From Anaerostipes sp. MSJ-23 (GTDB taxonomy: Bacteria > Bacillota > Clostridia > Lachnospirales > Lachnospiraceae), in the NCBI RefSeq assembly GCF_018918155.1, contig NZ_JAHLPY010000002.1:186001-250000 (forward strand): 64,000 nucleotides of DNA, written 5' to 3'. The position numbers were made by a program, and so were the translations under genes. This document shows, piece after piece, positions 17,829-27,058 of the stretch. Below the pieces are notes generated by a model that was given only the letters and a program-made list of their open reading frames with translations, searched no databases and was not told the origin of the DNA. The first letter of the stretch is position 1. The number at the start of each line of letters is the position of its first letter.

Positions 17829-18569
17829 ATGGCAAACAAAGAAGTATTAAGAGTTGAACATGTCGGCATGAAATTTAACTTAAGTCAAGAAAAAGTAGAT
17901 GATTTAAAAGATTATGTAATCAAATTGATCAAAAGACAGCTTTCTTATAATGAATTTTGGGCTCTTAAGGATATTAATTTTTCATTAAATAAAGGAGACC
18001 GTCTTGGAATTCTTGGATTAAATGGGGCTGGAAAGAGTACCCTGTTAAAAGTGATTGCCGGGGTTTTAAAAGCAACAGAAGGAACCGTAACAAGTAAAGG
18101 TAAAATAGCACCACTTTTGGAACTTGGAGCTGGTTTTGATCAGCAGTATACCGGACGTGAAAACATTTATTTGTATGGTGCAGTTCTTGGCTTTTCAAGA
18201 AAATTTTTGGATGAAAAGTTGGATGAAATTATTGAATTTTCTGAACTTGGAAAATTTATTGATGTACCAGTTAAGAATTATTCTTCTGGTATGAAATCAA
18301 GACTTGGATTTTCAGTTGCAACTTTGGTAGAACCGGATATTCTGATCCTGGACGAGGTATTATCTGTGGGAGATGCTAAATTCCGTAAAAAGAGTGAAGC
18401 AAAGATTATGAGTATGTTTGACAAAGGGGTTACAGTACTATTTGTATCACATTCTTTGGAACAGGTACAGCGTCTGTGTAATAAGGCAATTCTTTTGGAA
18501 AAAGGACGTATTATTTCCCGTGGATCAATTGAAGAAGTAAGTGAAATATATGAACAAAAAACGAAATAG
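17829..18569 (+). CDS. ABC polymer export ATPase (TagH-like)
   Basis: A 246-residue ATPase with Walker A GLNGAGKST at residues 63-71, signature YSSGMKSRLGF near 150-160, Walker B ILILDEVLSVGD near 171-182 and the H-loop SHS. The N-terminal extension before the core (residues 10-45) is typical of the polysaccharide/teichoic-acid subfamily (TagH, RfbB, KpsT). It lacks the long C-terminal domain of Bacillus TagH or the carbohydrate-binding domain of O-antigen exporters. It pairs with the permease just upstream. Confidence 0.9.
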   Translation: MANKEVLRVEHVGMKFNLSQEKVDDLKDYVIKLIKRQLSYNEFWALKDINFSLNKGDRLGILGLNGAGKSTLLKVIAGVLKATEGTVTSKGKIAPLLELGAGFDQQYTGRENIYLYGAVLGFSRKFLDEKLDEIIEFSELGKFIDVPVKNYSSGMKSRLGFSVATLVEPDILILDEVLSVGDAKFRKKSEAKIMSMFDKGVTVLFVSHSLEQVQRLCNKAILLEKGRIISRGSIEEVSEIYEQKTK

Positions 18570-18589
18570 GAAAGGTACAAAAAAGCACC

Positions 18590-19009
18590 ATGAGAAAAGT
18601 GATTACCTATGGAACATTTGATTTACTGCATGCAGGACATATTAATTTATTAAGAAGAGCAAAAGAACTTGGTGATTATCTGATTGTTGTTGTTTCAACG
18701 GATAAGTTTAACTGGGAACAGAAACAAAAAAAATGCTATTTCAGTTATGAAGAACGGAAAAAGCTGGTAGAAGCTGTCCGTTATGTAGATTTGGTAATTC
18801 CGGAAACAAGCTGGGAACAGAAAATTTCAGATGTAAAAGAATATCATGTAGATGTATTCGTCATGGGAGATGACTGGAAAGGAAAATTTGATTTTCTGAA
18901 AGAATACTGTGAAGTTGTATATCTTCCAAGGACGGAAGGAATTTCAACAACAAAGATTAAACAGGATCTTGGAATCATTGGCACAAGTAGCCAGGATGAT
19001 GATCAGTAA
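18590..19009 (+). CDS. tagD: Glycerol-3-phosphate cytidylyltransferase (TagD)
   Basis: A 139-residue protein that makes CDP-glycerol from CTP and glycerol-3-phosphate. The cytidylyltransferase HxGH motif is HAGH at residues 14-17 within GTFDLLHAGH, and the second motif RTEGIST is at 114-120. The size fits Bacillus TagD closely. With tarI and tarJ 2-3 kb upstream, the locus encodes both CDP-glycerol and CDP-ribitol supply. Confidence 0.93.
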   Translation: MRKVITYGTFDLLHAGHINLLRRAKELGDYLIVVVSTDKFNWEQKQKKCYFSYEERKKLVEAVRYVDLVIPETSWEQKISDVKEYHVDVFVMGDDWKGKFDFLKEYCEVVYLPRTEGISTTKIKQDLGIIGTSSQDDDQ

Positions 19010-19020
19010 GCAGGTAGAGT

Positions 19021-20193
19021 ATGAAGCAGCGGATAAAAAATTTAACGGTCATATTATATAAATTATTGTATCGTTTTGTACCAACAAATAAGAATATCAT
19101 TATTTTTCAGAGTAATAACGGCAGAAATTATACAGGCAATCCAAGATATATTTATGAAGAAATGGTGCGGCAAAAACTGGATAAAAAATATAAATGTATC
19201 TGGTTTTTGCTAGATACTTCCATTCGAATTCCAGGAAGATGTAAAAAAGTTCGTAATAATTATCTACTTTATTTTTGGTATCTGATGCGAGGCGGAGTTT
19301 GGGTGTTTGATAGCAGACAGCCGTTATATGTGAAGAAAAAGAAACAAACACTTTACATTCAGACATGGCATGGAACGCCTTTGAAGAAATTGGCACTTGA
19401 TATGGAACATATGGATATTAGTGGAGATACGGATATTTACGAATATCACAGACAATTTTTCGTAACATGTAAAGAATGGGATTATTTGATTTCACAAAAT
19501 CAATTTTCAACAGAAATTTTCAAATCATGTTTTGCATTTAAAAACCGTCCGATCCTGCAGATTGGTTATCCGAGAAATGATATTCTGATCAGAAAAAATC
19601 GCAAAGATAAAATTGAACAATATAAGAAAAAATTAAAGCTTCCTATGGATAAAAAGATTATTCTTTATGCTCCAACGTGGAGAGATAATGAGTACTCCGA
19701 GGCTGGAAAATATAAGTTTGCATCGAAACTTGATTTTGATCTGGCAAAGGAAGCTCTTTCTGATGAATATATTTTTATTGTGAAATATCATTATCTTGTA
19801 TCAGATCAGATTGACTGGACACCATATAAAGGATTTGTATATACATTCGATGAAACAAAGGACATCGCATGGCTTTATCTTGTATCAGATATATTGATCA
19901 CTGATTATTCGTCCGTTATGTTTGATTATAGTCTTCTTCATCGTCCGATGTTTTTCTTTGCGTATGATCTGGAAAATTATAAAGAAAATTTAAGAGGATT
20001 TTATTTTGATTTTGAGGCAGAAGTGCCAGGCCCAATTTCACAGGATACAAGACAACTGATTTGTGACATTAAAAATTATAAGGCAGAAGAATGGGAAGAG
20101 AAATATAAGGTTTATCATGAAAAATTTAATCATGTAGATGATGGACATGCTTCCGAAAAAGTAATTGATGTGATAAAAAAACATACTGTGTGA
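19021..20193 (+). CDS. CDP-glycerol glycerophosphotransferase family protein (TagB/TagF-like)
   Basis: A 390-residue enzyme beginning 11 bases after tagD. Hallmarks are QTWHGTPLKKL near residues 117-127, APTWRDNE in the middle and LITDYSSVMFDYS near residue 298. It lacks the long N-terminal domain of the 12017 protein and has the length of TagB-type primases or short polymerases. It should add polyol-phosphate units to a membrane-linked acceptor. Its place next to tagD favours glycerol-phosphate, which is inference. Confidence 0.88.
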   Translation: MKQRIKNLTVILYKLLYRFVPTNKNIIIFQSNNGRNYTGNPRYIYEEMVRQKLDKKYKCIWFLLDTSIRIPGRCKKVRNNYLLYFWYLMRGGVWVFDSRQPLYVKKKKQTLYIQTWHGTPLKKLALDMEHMDISGDTDIYEYHRQFFVTCKEWDYLISQNQFSTEIFKSCFAFKNRPILQIGYPRNDILIRKNRKDKIEQYKKKLKLPMDKKIILYAPTWRDNEYSEAGKYKFASKLDFDLAKEALSDEYIFIVKYHYLVSDQIDWTPYKGFVYTFDETKDIAWLYLVSDILITDYSSVMFDYSLLHRPMFFFAYDLENYKENLRGFYFDFEAEVPGPISQDTRQLICDIKNYKAEEWEEKYKVYHEKFNHVDDGHASEKVIDVIKKHTV

Positions 20194-20219
20194 AAAAAAA
20201 CAACAGGAGGATGACGTAG

Positions 20220-21155
20220 ATGGTTACGATTCTTTTAGCAACGCTGAACGGAGAGGATTATTTAAAAGCTCAGCTGGAATCTATTGCAGATCAGACATAT
20301 GGCAATTGGCAGCTGGTTGTTGGTGATGATGGATCGACAGATCATACATTAGAAATTCTGGAGGAATTTAAAAATGAATATCCAGATCAAGTAACGATTT
20401 TTAAAAATGATCCACCCACAGGAAGTGCAAAAAGCAATTTTATTCATTTACTGCAAAATGCCCATGGACCACATTTTATGTTTTGCGATCAAGATGATGT
20501 ATGGAAAAGAGATAAAATTTATCTAACAATGCAGAAAATGGAAGCTCTGGAAACAAGATATGGAACAAAGACACCAATTCTTGTGCATACAGATCTTTCT
20601 GTGGTAGATGAAAACCTGGAAATGGTTGCAGAATCTTTTTTTCAATATGCGAATCTTCCGAGACGTATTTTTTTAAACCAGTTAATGGTGCAGAATTCTG
20701 TAACAGGATGTACCGTAATGATCAATCGTTGTTTACAGCAATATTTTTTACAGCCATTGCCTGTTTCTAAAATTATTATGCATGATTATTGGGCAGCGTT
20801 GATTGCGAGAGTATTTGGTAAGATTGGATTTGTGAATGAGCCGACAATGTACTATCGTCAGCATGGACATAATTCTGTTGGAGCAAAGGGATCTAAAAAT
20901 CCAAAATATTTGTATCGTCATTTAAAGGAAGGAAAAAATCAATATCGTCGAATGATGATTGAGTCGATGGAGCAGATTCAGGAATTTGTAGCTACTTATG
21001 GAGAAGAAATAGAAAACTTAGATACGTATGAACTTATGGAGTCTTATGGAAATTTATATTATAAAGGAAAAATAAAGAGATTATCATTTTATAAAAATAA
21101 CCATGTGATAAAAGAAGGAAATCTTCGTAAGCTGATGCAGTGGATTTGGGGATAA
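20220..21155 (+). CDS. GT2 family glycosyltransferase (rhamnosyltransferase-like)
   Basis: A 311-residue GT-A enzyme: LLATLNGEDYL at the N-terminus, GDDGSTD near residues 37-43 and FCDQDDVW near 90-97, with the acidic metal site. This pattern resembles rhamnosyl and related sugar transferases acting in the cytoplasm. It has no membrane helices. It lies between two polyol-phosphate transferases, suggesting the repeat unit contains a sugar as well as polyol phosphate. The sugar is not determinable from sequence. Confidence 0.8.
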   Translation: MVTILLATLNGEDYLKAQLESIADQTYGNWQLVVGDDGSTDHTLEILEEFKNEYPDQVTIFKNDPPTGSAKSNFIHLLQNAHGPHFMFCDQDDVWKRDKIYLTMQKMEALETRYGTKTPILVHTDLSVVDENLEMVAESFFQYANLPRRIFLNQLMVQNSVTGCTVMINRCLQQYFLQPLPVSKIIMHDYWAALIARVFGKIGFVNEPTMYYRQHGHNSVGAKGSKNPKYLYRHLKEGKNQYRRMMIESMEQIQEFVATYGEEIENLDTYELMESYGNLYYKGKIKRLSFYKNNHVIKEGNLRKLMQWIWG

Positions 21156-21163
21156 GGAGTACC

Positions 21164-22330
21164 ATGAAAAAGACAGTCAATTTAATTGTAAAATATTTTA
21201 TTATGTATCTGTCATGTCTGTTTCCAAGAAGTAGAAAAATCTGCATCTTTGGCGCGTGGCTTGGGAAGCAGTATGCAGATAATTCAAAATATCTCTTCCT
21301 TTGTGCACAAAAACATTCAACAATGCGTCCCGTGTGGATAACAAAGGATGCTTCTATATGCAAAGAAATCCGCAGACAGGGATATGAAGCATATATGTTT
21401 CATAGTTTGAAAGGAATCTTTTTGCAGCTTCGTGCAAAATATGCGATAGTTAGCAATGGAATTAGTGATGTCAATCATACATTTATGGGAGGAGCCATTT
21501 ATCTAAATTTATGGCATGGAGTACCATTGAAAAAAGTAGGGTATGATGATGATAAGACGGTAAATTGGGAAAGTCGTGGACAAAAAATTCGTAGAGCGAT
21601 TCATAAAATACCTCTTGGGAAAGAATATGTAGTAGCAACAAGTCAGCCATATGCAAAAATTTATGAAAGTGCCTTCAAATGTCCCTCGTCAAGAGTGATT
21701 ACCCTTGGGCAGGTCAGAAATGATATTTTCTTTGATGAAGAAGGATATTTTTTACCAAAACATCAATTAAGAAAAGCGGCCAAAGGACGTAAGATAATCT
21801 TGTATACACCAACGCACAGACAAGAAGGAAAAGAGAAATTTCCTCTGGAAGAAAATTTTGATTTTGAACGTTTGAATCAATGGTGTAAGGAGAAACATGC
21901 TGTTTTTGTTATACGGCTTCATTTTTATCATCAGAAGGAAACCTTAGATTTATCTATGTATTCTAATATTTTTAATATTACAGAGAAAGAGATGGATATT
22001 CAGGAACTTCTCATGGATACGGATTTGCTTATAACAGATTATTCTAGTACTTATATTGATTATCTATTATTAAATCGTCCATTGATGTTTTATGAGTTTG
22101 ATTATGAAGATTATTTGATGAATGATCGGGAAATGTATTATCCTTATGAAGAGGTAACACCTGGATATCATGCTCGTAATTTTGATCAATTTATGGAAGA
22201 ACTGGAACGTATTTCTCAAGGAGAAGATCAATTTAAGGAAGAACGTAAAAAAGTTTGCGATCTCTTCTATTGTAAAGAAGGACAAAAAGCTATTGGTGAA
22301 ACCTTATTAAAGATTATGAAACGGTTATAA
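21164..22330 (+). CDS. CDP-glycerol glycerophosphotransferase family protein (third copy)
   Basis: A 388-residue enzyme with LWHGVPLKKVGYD near residues 113-125, YTPTHRQEG in the middle and LLITDYSSTYIDY near residue 293. The frame is open eight codons upstream, but AAGGAG sits six bases before the ATG at 21164, so that start is preferred; it lies ten bases after the GT2 stop. It is the last gene of the locus, followed by a strong terminator. Three different members in one locus suggest primase and polymerase roles, or separate glycerol and ribitol specificity. Confidence 0.87.
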   Translation: MKKTVNLIVKYFIMYLSCLFPRSRKICIFGAWLGKQYADNSKYLFLCAQKHSTMRPVWITKDASICKEIRRQGYEAYMFHSLKGIFLQLRAKYAIVSNGISDVNHTFMGGAIYLNLWHGVPLKKVGYDDDKTVNWESRGQKIRRAIHKIPLGKEYVVATSQPYAKIYESAFKCPSSRVITLGQVRNDIFFDEEGYFLPKHQLRKAAKGRKIILYTPTHRQEGKEKFPLEENFDFERLNQWCKEKHAVFVIRLHFYHQKETLDLSMYSNIFNITEKEMDIQELLMDTDLLITDYSSTYIDYLLLNRPLMFYEFDYEDYLMNDREMYYPYEEVTPGYHARNFDQFMEELERISQGEDQFKEERKKVCDLFYCKEGQKAIGETLLKIMKRL

Positions 22331-22350
22331 AAAACAGCCAAAATCATAGA

Positions 22351-22396
22351 TTCCAAAAGAGTTAGACTTTATAATCTAACTCTTTTGGAATTTTAT
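22351..22396. terminator. Strong terminator ending the teichoic-acid-like locus
   Basis: A perfect 16-bp stem (22351-22366 with 22375-22390) closes an 8-base loop and is followed by TTTT on the plus strand. It lies between convergent genes and may work weakly in the other direction. Confidence 0.85.
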
Positions 22397-22409
22397 AATG
22401 GTTGTTTTT

Positions 22410-23432
22410 TTATTCGCCAACACGAGAAATAATTTTCTGATTAATTCGTTCTAGCTCACTGCTGACCTGGTAATTTTCTGTTCCAAACAAATATTTATGG
22501 GCGCGGATGACATTTTCTTTTAAAGTTGTTGGAAATCCATAATAAGTACCATAGTATTTTAATTCTTTCTGATCCCAAGGGAATCCCTGCTGATCTTTGA
22601 TATCATATTTGGCAACGGAAAGGAACATATTAAATAGTTCATCCTGACTCATATTGGTTTTTACCTCAGGTAGTACAGTATCCATAACAGATAGCATCTT
22701 TGTTGGATTCTTTTTTCCTTTTTGGAAAATCTTTTCAAGGACTTCTCTCTGTCTTCCGGCTCTTGCAAGATCACCTCCGGCAGTATAACGGATTCTTGAG
22801 TAGGCGACCGCTTGATTTCCATCTAGTGTATAAGTACCTGCAGAAGGAATGGTTGCAGAGTCTCCACCATTTAAACGGTTCATGTCTTTGATATAAGCAT
22901 TTAAGTTCTTTAAAATGCTCTGATCAATATTTACTTCAATACCACCTACAGCATCTACAAGATTTGCGAGTACTTTAAAGTTTACCGTTGCATATTTCTC
23001 GATATTTAGATCCAGATTACGGTTGATTGTGCTGATAGCAAGTTCTGGACCGCCCCATGAATAGGCTGAGTTGATTTTATTGTATCTTCCATTAATACTT
23101 ACAAATGTATCACGATAAATGGAAAGAAGTTTTACTTCTTTTGTGTCATTTTTAATACTAACGACGATGATAGAGTCCGAACGATTTCCACGGTCTGACA
23201 TGCTGCCAGTCTGGGAGTCGATACCAAAGAAAGCATAGTTTGTATAGTTGTTCATGTTCGAATCTTCATTTGTAGTAACAAGTTTGCTTTCATCGAGCTT
23301 GGATGTATTTACTTTTCCCAGTTTTTTGTAAGCAGTAAATACAATTGCTGCAATAATGACAGCAATGATAACCAAAAGGAAAAGTATTTTACGGACAGGG
23401 TGTCTGCGTTTCTTTTTTTTCTGTGTTGACAT
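22410..23432 (-). CDS. LytR-CpsA-Psr (LCP) family wall-polymer ligase
   Basis: A 340-residue protein with a short basic cytoplasmic tail, one membrane helix (about residues 15-33) and an outer LCP domain. Conserved elements are RSDSIIV near residue 84 and RIRYTAGGDLARAGRQREV, the arginine-rich pyrophosphate-lipid site, near 215-232. LCP enzymes transfer teichoic acids or capsules from undecaprenyl pyrophosphate to peptidoglycan. It sits convergent to the teichoic-acid-like locus and downstream of the initiating sugar-phosphate transferase, so it probably attaches that polymer. Confidence 0.92.
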   Translation of the reverse strand: MSTQKKKKRRHPVRKILFLLVIIAVIIAAIVFTAYKKLGKVNTSKLDESKLVTTNEDSNMNNYTNYAFFGIDSQTGSMSDRGNRSDSIIVVSIKNDTKEVKLLSIYRDTFVSINGRYNKINSAYSWGGPELAISTINRNLDLNIEKYATVNFKVLANLVDAVGGIEVNIDQSILKNLNAYIKDMNRLNGGDSATIPSAGTYTLDGNQAVAYSRIRYTAGGDLARAGRQREVLEKIFQKGKKNPTKMLSVMDTVLPEVKTNMSQDELFNMFLSVAKYDIKDQQGFPWDQKELKYYGTYYGFPTTLKENVIRAHKYLFGTENYQVSSELERINQKIISRVGE

Positions 23433-23450
23433 AAAAAACCTCCTAAAAGT

Positions 23451-23474
23451 AAAGGACGGCGATCACCGTCCTTT
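23451..23474 (-). terminator. Terminator-like hairpin between the PGT and LCP genes
   Basis: AAAGGACGG and CCGTCCTTT form a 9-bp stem with a 6-base loop directly after the initiator gene's stop codon. The leftward tail is only partly T-rich (TTTACTTTT), so it may reduce rather than stop transcription into the LCP gene. Confidence 0.6.
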
Positions 23475-24908
23475 TTAATAAGCATTTTTGTTTATGAATC
23501 CTTTAAAGAATGTAAGGAATAAGATCTTGATATCAAGACCGAGTGACCAGTTTTCAATATAGTATAGATCATGTTCAATGCGGCCGCGTATGGATGTATC
23601 TCCACGAAAACCATTGACCTGTGCCCATCCGGTAATGCCGGGGCGTACTTGATGTTTAATCATATACCGAGGAATTTCTTCTTTAAATTTTTCAACAAAT
23701 TGTGGGCGCTCTGGACGTGGTCCAATCAGACTCATATCGCCCCTTAAAACGTTCCAAAACTGAGGAAGTTCATCAAGACTGGTCTTTCGTATAATTCTTC
23801 CAACGGGTGTTACACGAGAATCGTTTTTGGTTGTCCATCCTTTTGCCTCTTTTTTTGGATCTTGTACGCCCATTGATCGGAATTTGTACATTTTAAATGG
23901 TTTATTTCCAAGACCAATGCGTTCTTGAGCAAATAAGATAGGACCAGGTGAACTTTTCTTTACAAGAATCGCTACGATCAACATAATTGGTGAAAATAAG
24001 ATCAAGGCAACAATGGAGCCAATAATGTCGATCAGACGCTTGATGATTCGGTTTAACGTATTTGTTAAAGGGACATTTCGAATATTGATGACTGGGAGTC
24101 CATCCAAATCTTCGGTATAAGGGTTCGTGGAAATAAAGTTATAATAGTCGGGCACAAATTTTGTATGAACACCGGATTTCTCACAAATAGCAACGATATT
24201 TTCTAGTTTATTATATTCGTTCAAGTTTAGCGTAATTGCTACCTCATCTAGAGAAGTATGATCTAGATAAGAAGCAAGATCATTCAGTGTTCCGATTTTT
24301 TTGATGCCACGGTATTCAAAATTATCGCTGACAGTATCATCAAAAATTCCATGGACATAAAGTCCCCAATGTGGGTTGGCTTTGATACGATCGATATAGG
24401 CAGCAGCAGAAGTACTGAAGCCAACAAAGACCGTGTGCTTGATATTATGTCCACGCTGACGATTGATTTTTAAGGTTTTCCGAATAATATATCTGGAAAT
24501 AACGCCAAAAATAAAATTGATTACAAAAAATAACAAATATAAAGATCTTGGGAAATTGCTAATCTGAAAGATTGTGATCACAAAAGCTGCAATACCAAGA
24601 CCGATCGCATTTGCCTTAAATAAATTGATCAGTTCTTTACTTCCACGTTGATAGCGTTTTGGTGTATATAATCCAAAAGATGCATATAATATAAGGATGA
24701 CAAACAATGCAACGATCAATGGAAATTGATAATATTTGATTGGGAACGGATATTTGTTGTATTCAAAAACATCACAGTAAAATCGAATCCCTAAAATCGG
24801 TCCTTCATGAAATCGAAAATAATAGGCTGCAATACCGGACAAATAAATACAAGCAGCATCAATCAATACATGCAGTCTGTTTAAATAGGTTTGGTTTTGT
24901 TTAATCAT
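23475..24908 (-). CDS. Undecaprenyl-phosphate sugar-1-phosphate transferase (polyprenyl glycosylphosphotransferase)
   Basis: A 477-residue protein with four N-terminal membrane helices, a CoA-binding-like central domain (about residues 150-260) and a C-terminal bacterial sugar transferase domain after a further hydrophobic helix near 290-310. Landmarks are KMYKFRSM, the DELPQFWNVLRGDMSLIGPRPE catalytic block split over residues of about 390-412, and the C-terminal GWAQVNG. It starts polymer synthesis by placing a hexose-1-phosphate (glucose or galactose type) on undecaprenyl phosphate. No tagO/tagA pair is visible, so this may be the initiator for the neighbouring locus. Confidence 0.9.
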   Translation of the reverse strand: MIKQNQTYLNRLHVLIDAACIYLSGIAAYYFRFHEGPILGIRFYCDVFEYNKYPFPIKYYQFPLIVALFVILILYASFGLYTPKRYQRGSKELINLFKANAIGLGIAAFVITIFQISNFPRSLYLLFFVINFIFGVISRYIIRKTLKINRQRGHNIKHTVFVGFSTSAAAYIDRIKANPHWGLYVHGIFDDTVSDNFEYRGIKKIGTLNDLASYLDHTSLDEVAITLNLNEYNKLENIVAICEKSGVHTKFVPDYYNFISTNPYTEDLDGLPVINIRNVPLTNTLNRIIKRLIDIIGSIVALILFSPIMLIVAILVKKSSPGPILFAQERIGLGNKPFKMYKFRSMGVQDPKKEAKGWTTKNDSRVTPVGRIIRKTSLDELPQFWNVLRGDMSLIGPRPERPQFVEKFKEEIPRYMIKHQVRPGITGWAQVNGFRGDTSIRGRIEHDLYYIENWSLGLDIKILFLTFFKGFINKNAY

Positions 24909-24934
24909 GTGAATACTCCTTTTACTTGATTTTT

Positions 24935-24963
24935 ATTATAAGGTAAAAACACAAGGAGTACAA
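24935..24963 (-). promoter_or_regulatory. Leftward promoter for the PGT-LCP pair
   Basis: On the minus strand, TTGTAC (24963-24958) and TATAAT (24940-24935) are separated by exactly 17 bases, 27 bases before the start codon. AAGGAG serves as ribosome site. Confidence 0.7.
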
Positions 24964-25116
24964 TGGAAAAATATCTTAGGTTTTTCTTATTTTTATTGAT
25001 TGTTACATTAGAATGGAATTCTTATTTTTATAACAGTTCGGACACAATTTTAACACAATTATTGGGTATATTGAAAACAGATTAAATAATAAAGGATACA
25101 AAAGGAGGAAAATCTC

Positions 25117-26499
25117 ATGAATGAATATAAGAATGACCAGTGGACAACTGCTGATCAGTGGCGAGAAGAAGAAAAAAAAGAATCGCCGAAAAAGAAAAGA
25201 AATGGAAAATGGTGGCTTCGTATTTGTGGCTCTGCAGTTGCCTTCGGATTAATCGCGGGGCTTGTCATGCAGGGTGTCCAGTATGGATTTTCAAAAGCAG
25301 GAGTCGGAACAGATAGTCAGCAGTTAGCAACAACGAAAACAGTTAGTACTTCTTCCGGAGGTAATACAAGCAGTGATCTTTCTGGTGTAGCATCAAATGT
25401 TATGCCATCCATCGTTTCAATTACAGGAAAATTCGAAAGTACAACGCAGAGCTGGTTCGGACAGCAAAGTAGTGAGTCAGAAGGTGCTGGTTCTGGTATC
25501 ATTATTGGAAAAAAGGATGGAAAACTTCTAATTGTAACAAATAATCATGTAGTAGAAGGAGCAAAGACTTTATCTGTTGGTTTTGTTGATGGAAAGAGTG
25601 TGAGTGCTTCTATTCGTGGTACTGATAGCGATTCAGATCTTGCAGTTGTTGAAGTAAATGTAAAAGATATGAAGGAGGCAACATTAAAGAAGATTGCAAT
25701 CATTAATTTTGGAGATTCTTCCAAACTGAAAACAGGAGAACAGGCAATTGCCATTGGTAATGCGCTTGGATATGGACAGTCTGTAACAGGGGGATATATT
25801 AGTGCTTTGAATAGACAGGTTCAGCTGACAGATAAGACGATGACTTTGATTCAGACGGACGCAGCGATTAACCCTGGTAATAGTGGTGGTGCTTTGTTAA
25901 ACAGTAAGGGAGAATTAATTGGAATTAATACCGTAAAATATTCTTCTGAAGATGTTGAAGGAATGGGTTATGCAATTCCAATCAATACAGCAAAACCGAT
26001 TATCAAAAAGCTTATTAACAAAGAAACAATCAAAGATACACAACAGGCATACCTTGGTATTTCTGGACAGACGATTGATAGTTCTATGGCATCCCAGTTT
26101 GAAATGCCGTCTGGTATTTATGTACAGCAGGTTGTCAAGGGATCTCCAGCTCAAAAGGCAGGAATTAGCGCAGGAGATGTGATTGTCAAGTTTAATGGAA
26201 ATGATGTATCAACAATGGATGCATTGAAAAATAAGATTTCTAATACAAAAGCTGGAACAAAAATAAAAATTACATTAAAACGTCAGAATCAAATGGGAAC
26301 TTATAAGTCTCAGACAGTCACTGTAACTCTTGGAAAGAAATCAGAAGCATCTACAAGCACACAGCAGAGTCGAAGCAGTAATTCTTCAAATTCAAATGGA
26401 AGCTCAAATAGTTCCAATAGTTATGGAAACAGCTACGGAAACAGTTATGGAAGCAACTATGGAAGCAGTTTCGGAAGCAGCGATGATTTTGATCAGTAA
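25117..26499 (+). CDS. htrA: HtrA/DegP-type membrane-anchored serine protease with PDZ domain
   Basis: A 460-residue protein with a basic cytoplasmic tail, one membrane helix (about residues 33-56), a trypsin-like domain with catalytic H144, D174 and S256 (NPGNSGGAL), one PDZ domain (about 305-395) and a low-complexity Ser/Asn/Gly/Tyr tail. HtrA enzymes degrade or refold damaged proteins outside the membrane. The tail (about residues 410-455) is built from short SYGN/SNYG-like repeats and is not part of the family core. It has a GGAGG ribosome site and a strong terminator. Confidence 0.93.
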   Translation: MNEYKNDQWTTADQWREEEKKESPKKKRNGKWWLRICGSAVAFGLIAGLVMQGVQYGFSKAGVGTDSQQLATTKTVSTSSGGNTSSDLSGVASNVMPSIVSITGKFESTTQSWFGQQSSESEGAGSGIIIGKKDGKLLIVTNNHVVEGAKTLSVGFVDGKSVSASIRGTDSDSDLAVVEVNVKDMKEATLKKIAIINFGDSSKLKTGEQAIAIGNALGYGQSVTGGYISALNRQVQLTDKTMTLIQTDAAINPGNSGGALLNSKGELIGINTVKYSSEDVEGMGYAIPINTAKPIIKKLINKETIKDTQQAYLGISGQTIDSSMASQFEMPSGIYVQQVVKGSPAQKAGISAGDVIVKFNGNDVSTMDALKNKISNTKAGTKIKITLKRQNQMGTYKSQTVTVTLGKKSEASTSTQQSRSSNSSNSNGSSNSSNSYGNSYGNSYGSNYGSSFGSSDDFDQ

Positions 26500-26534
26500 A
26501 AAAGATTGAAAAAACTTTATAAGAAAGTTAAAAT

Positions 26535-26567
26535 AAAGTGGACAGTAAAAGCACTGTCCACTTTTTT
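26535..26567 (+). terminator. Rho-independent terminator after htrA
   Basis: AAAGTGGACAGT pairs with ACTGTCCACTTT (with a CAG/CTG core) around a short loop and is followed by six T. The next gene starts only 11 bases later, so it must use read-through or a promoter upstream of the hairpin. Confidence 0.85.
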
Positions 26568-26578
26568 GGGAGTAAAAT

Positions 26579-27058
26579 ATGGTATTAATTGAAATTGAAC
26601 AGGTAAAAAAATTTATGGCTGGATTTCTTGGAGGCAATTTATTTGACGATTTTCTTATGAATGAGGGAAAGTTATCGATGAATATTGCATATGAATTTAA
26701 TGGGAAAGTTTTAAAGGAGTTTTATGATACGGAAGAATGGGAGCAGTATCATTCTTATGATTATATACCGTGGAAAGAGGAGAAGCAAAAAATCTTTTCT
26801 CTTGTAAAAGGGAAAAAAACTCCATTATTTTTTCAATTTATTATGATGTTGAAGCCAGAAGAAACACAAGAATTTTTATTAAAATATAATCTAGCAGTCA
26901 GACAAGAAGAAATTGCTGGACTCTTTTTGAATATTCTTTATGATAGGAAGATGTTGAAATGTACAAGCGGGGTATCAAGAAGAACATTTGTTATGGATCA
27001 TTCTCTGGAAGAAGCATGGGATATGGAAGTAAAAGAACGCTTAAAGGAGCTTATGTAA
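26579..27058 (+). CDS. Small cytoplasmic protein, probably DUF5721 family
   Basis: A 159-residue soluble protein without signal or membrane helices. The opening MVLIEIEQVKKFMAGFLG and the stretch YIPWKEEKQKIFSLVKGKK resemble an uncharacterised family common in Lachnospiraceae, which I believe is DUF5721; the family call comes from memory. The function is unknown. It follows the htrA terminator with almost no leader and ends exactly where the DUF368 gene begins (stop TAA, then TTG start), so the two are translationally coupled. Confidence 0.6.
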   Translation: MVLIEIEQVKKFMAGFLGGNLFDDFLMNEGKLSMNIAYEFNGKVLKEFYDTEEWEQYHSYDYIPWKEEKQKIFSLVKGKKTPLFFQFIMMLKPEETQEFLLKYNLAVRQEEIAGLFLNILYDRKMLKCTSGVSRRTFVMDHSLEEAWDMEVKERLKELM

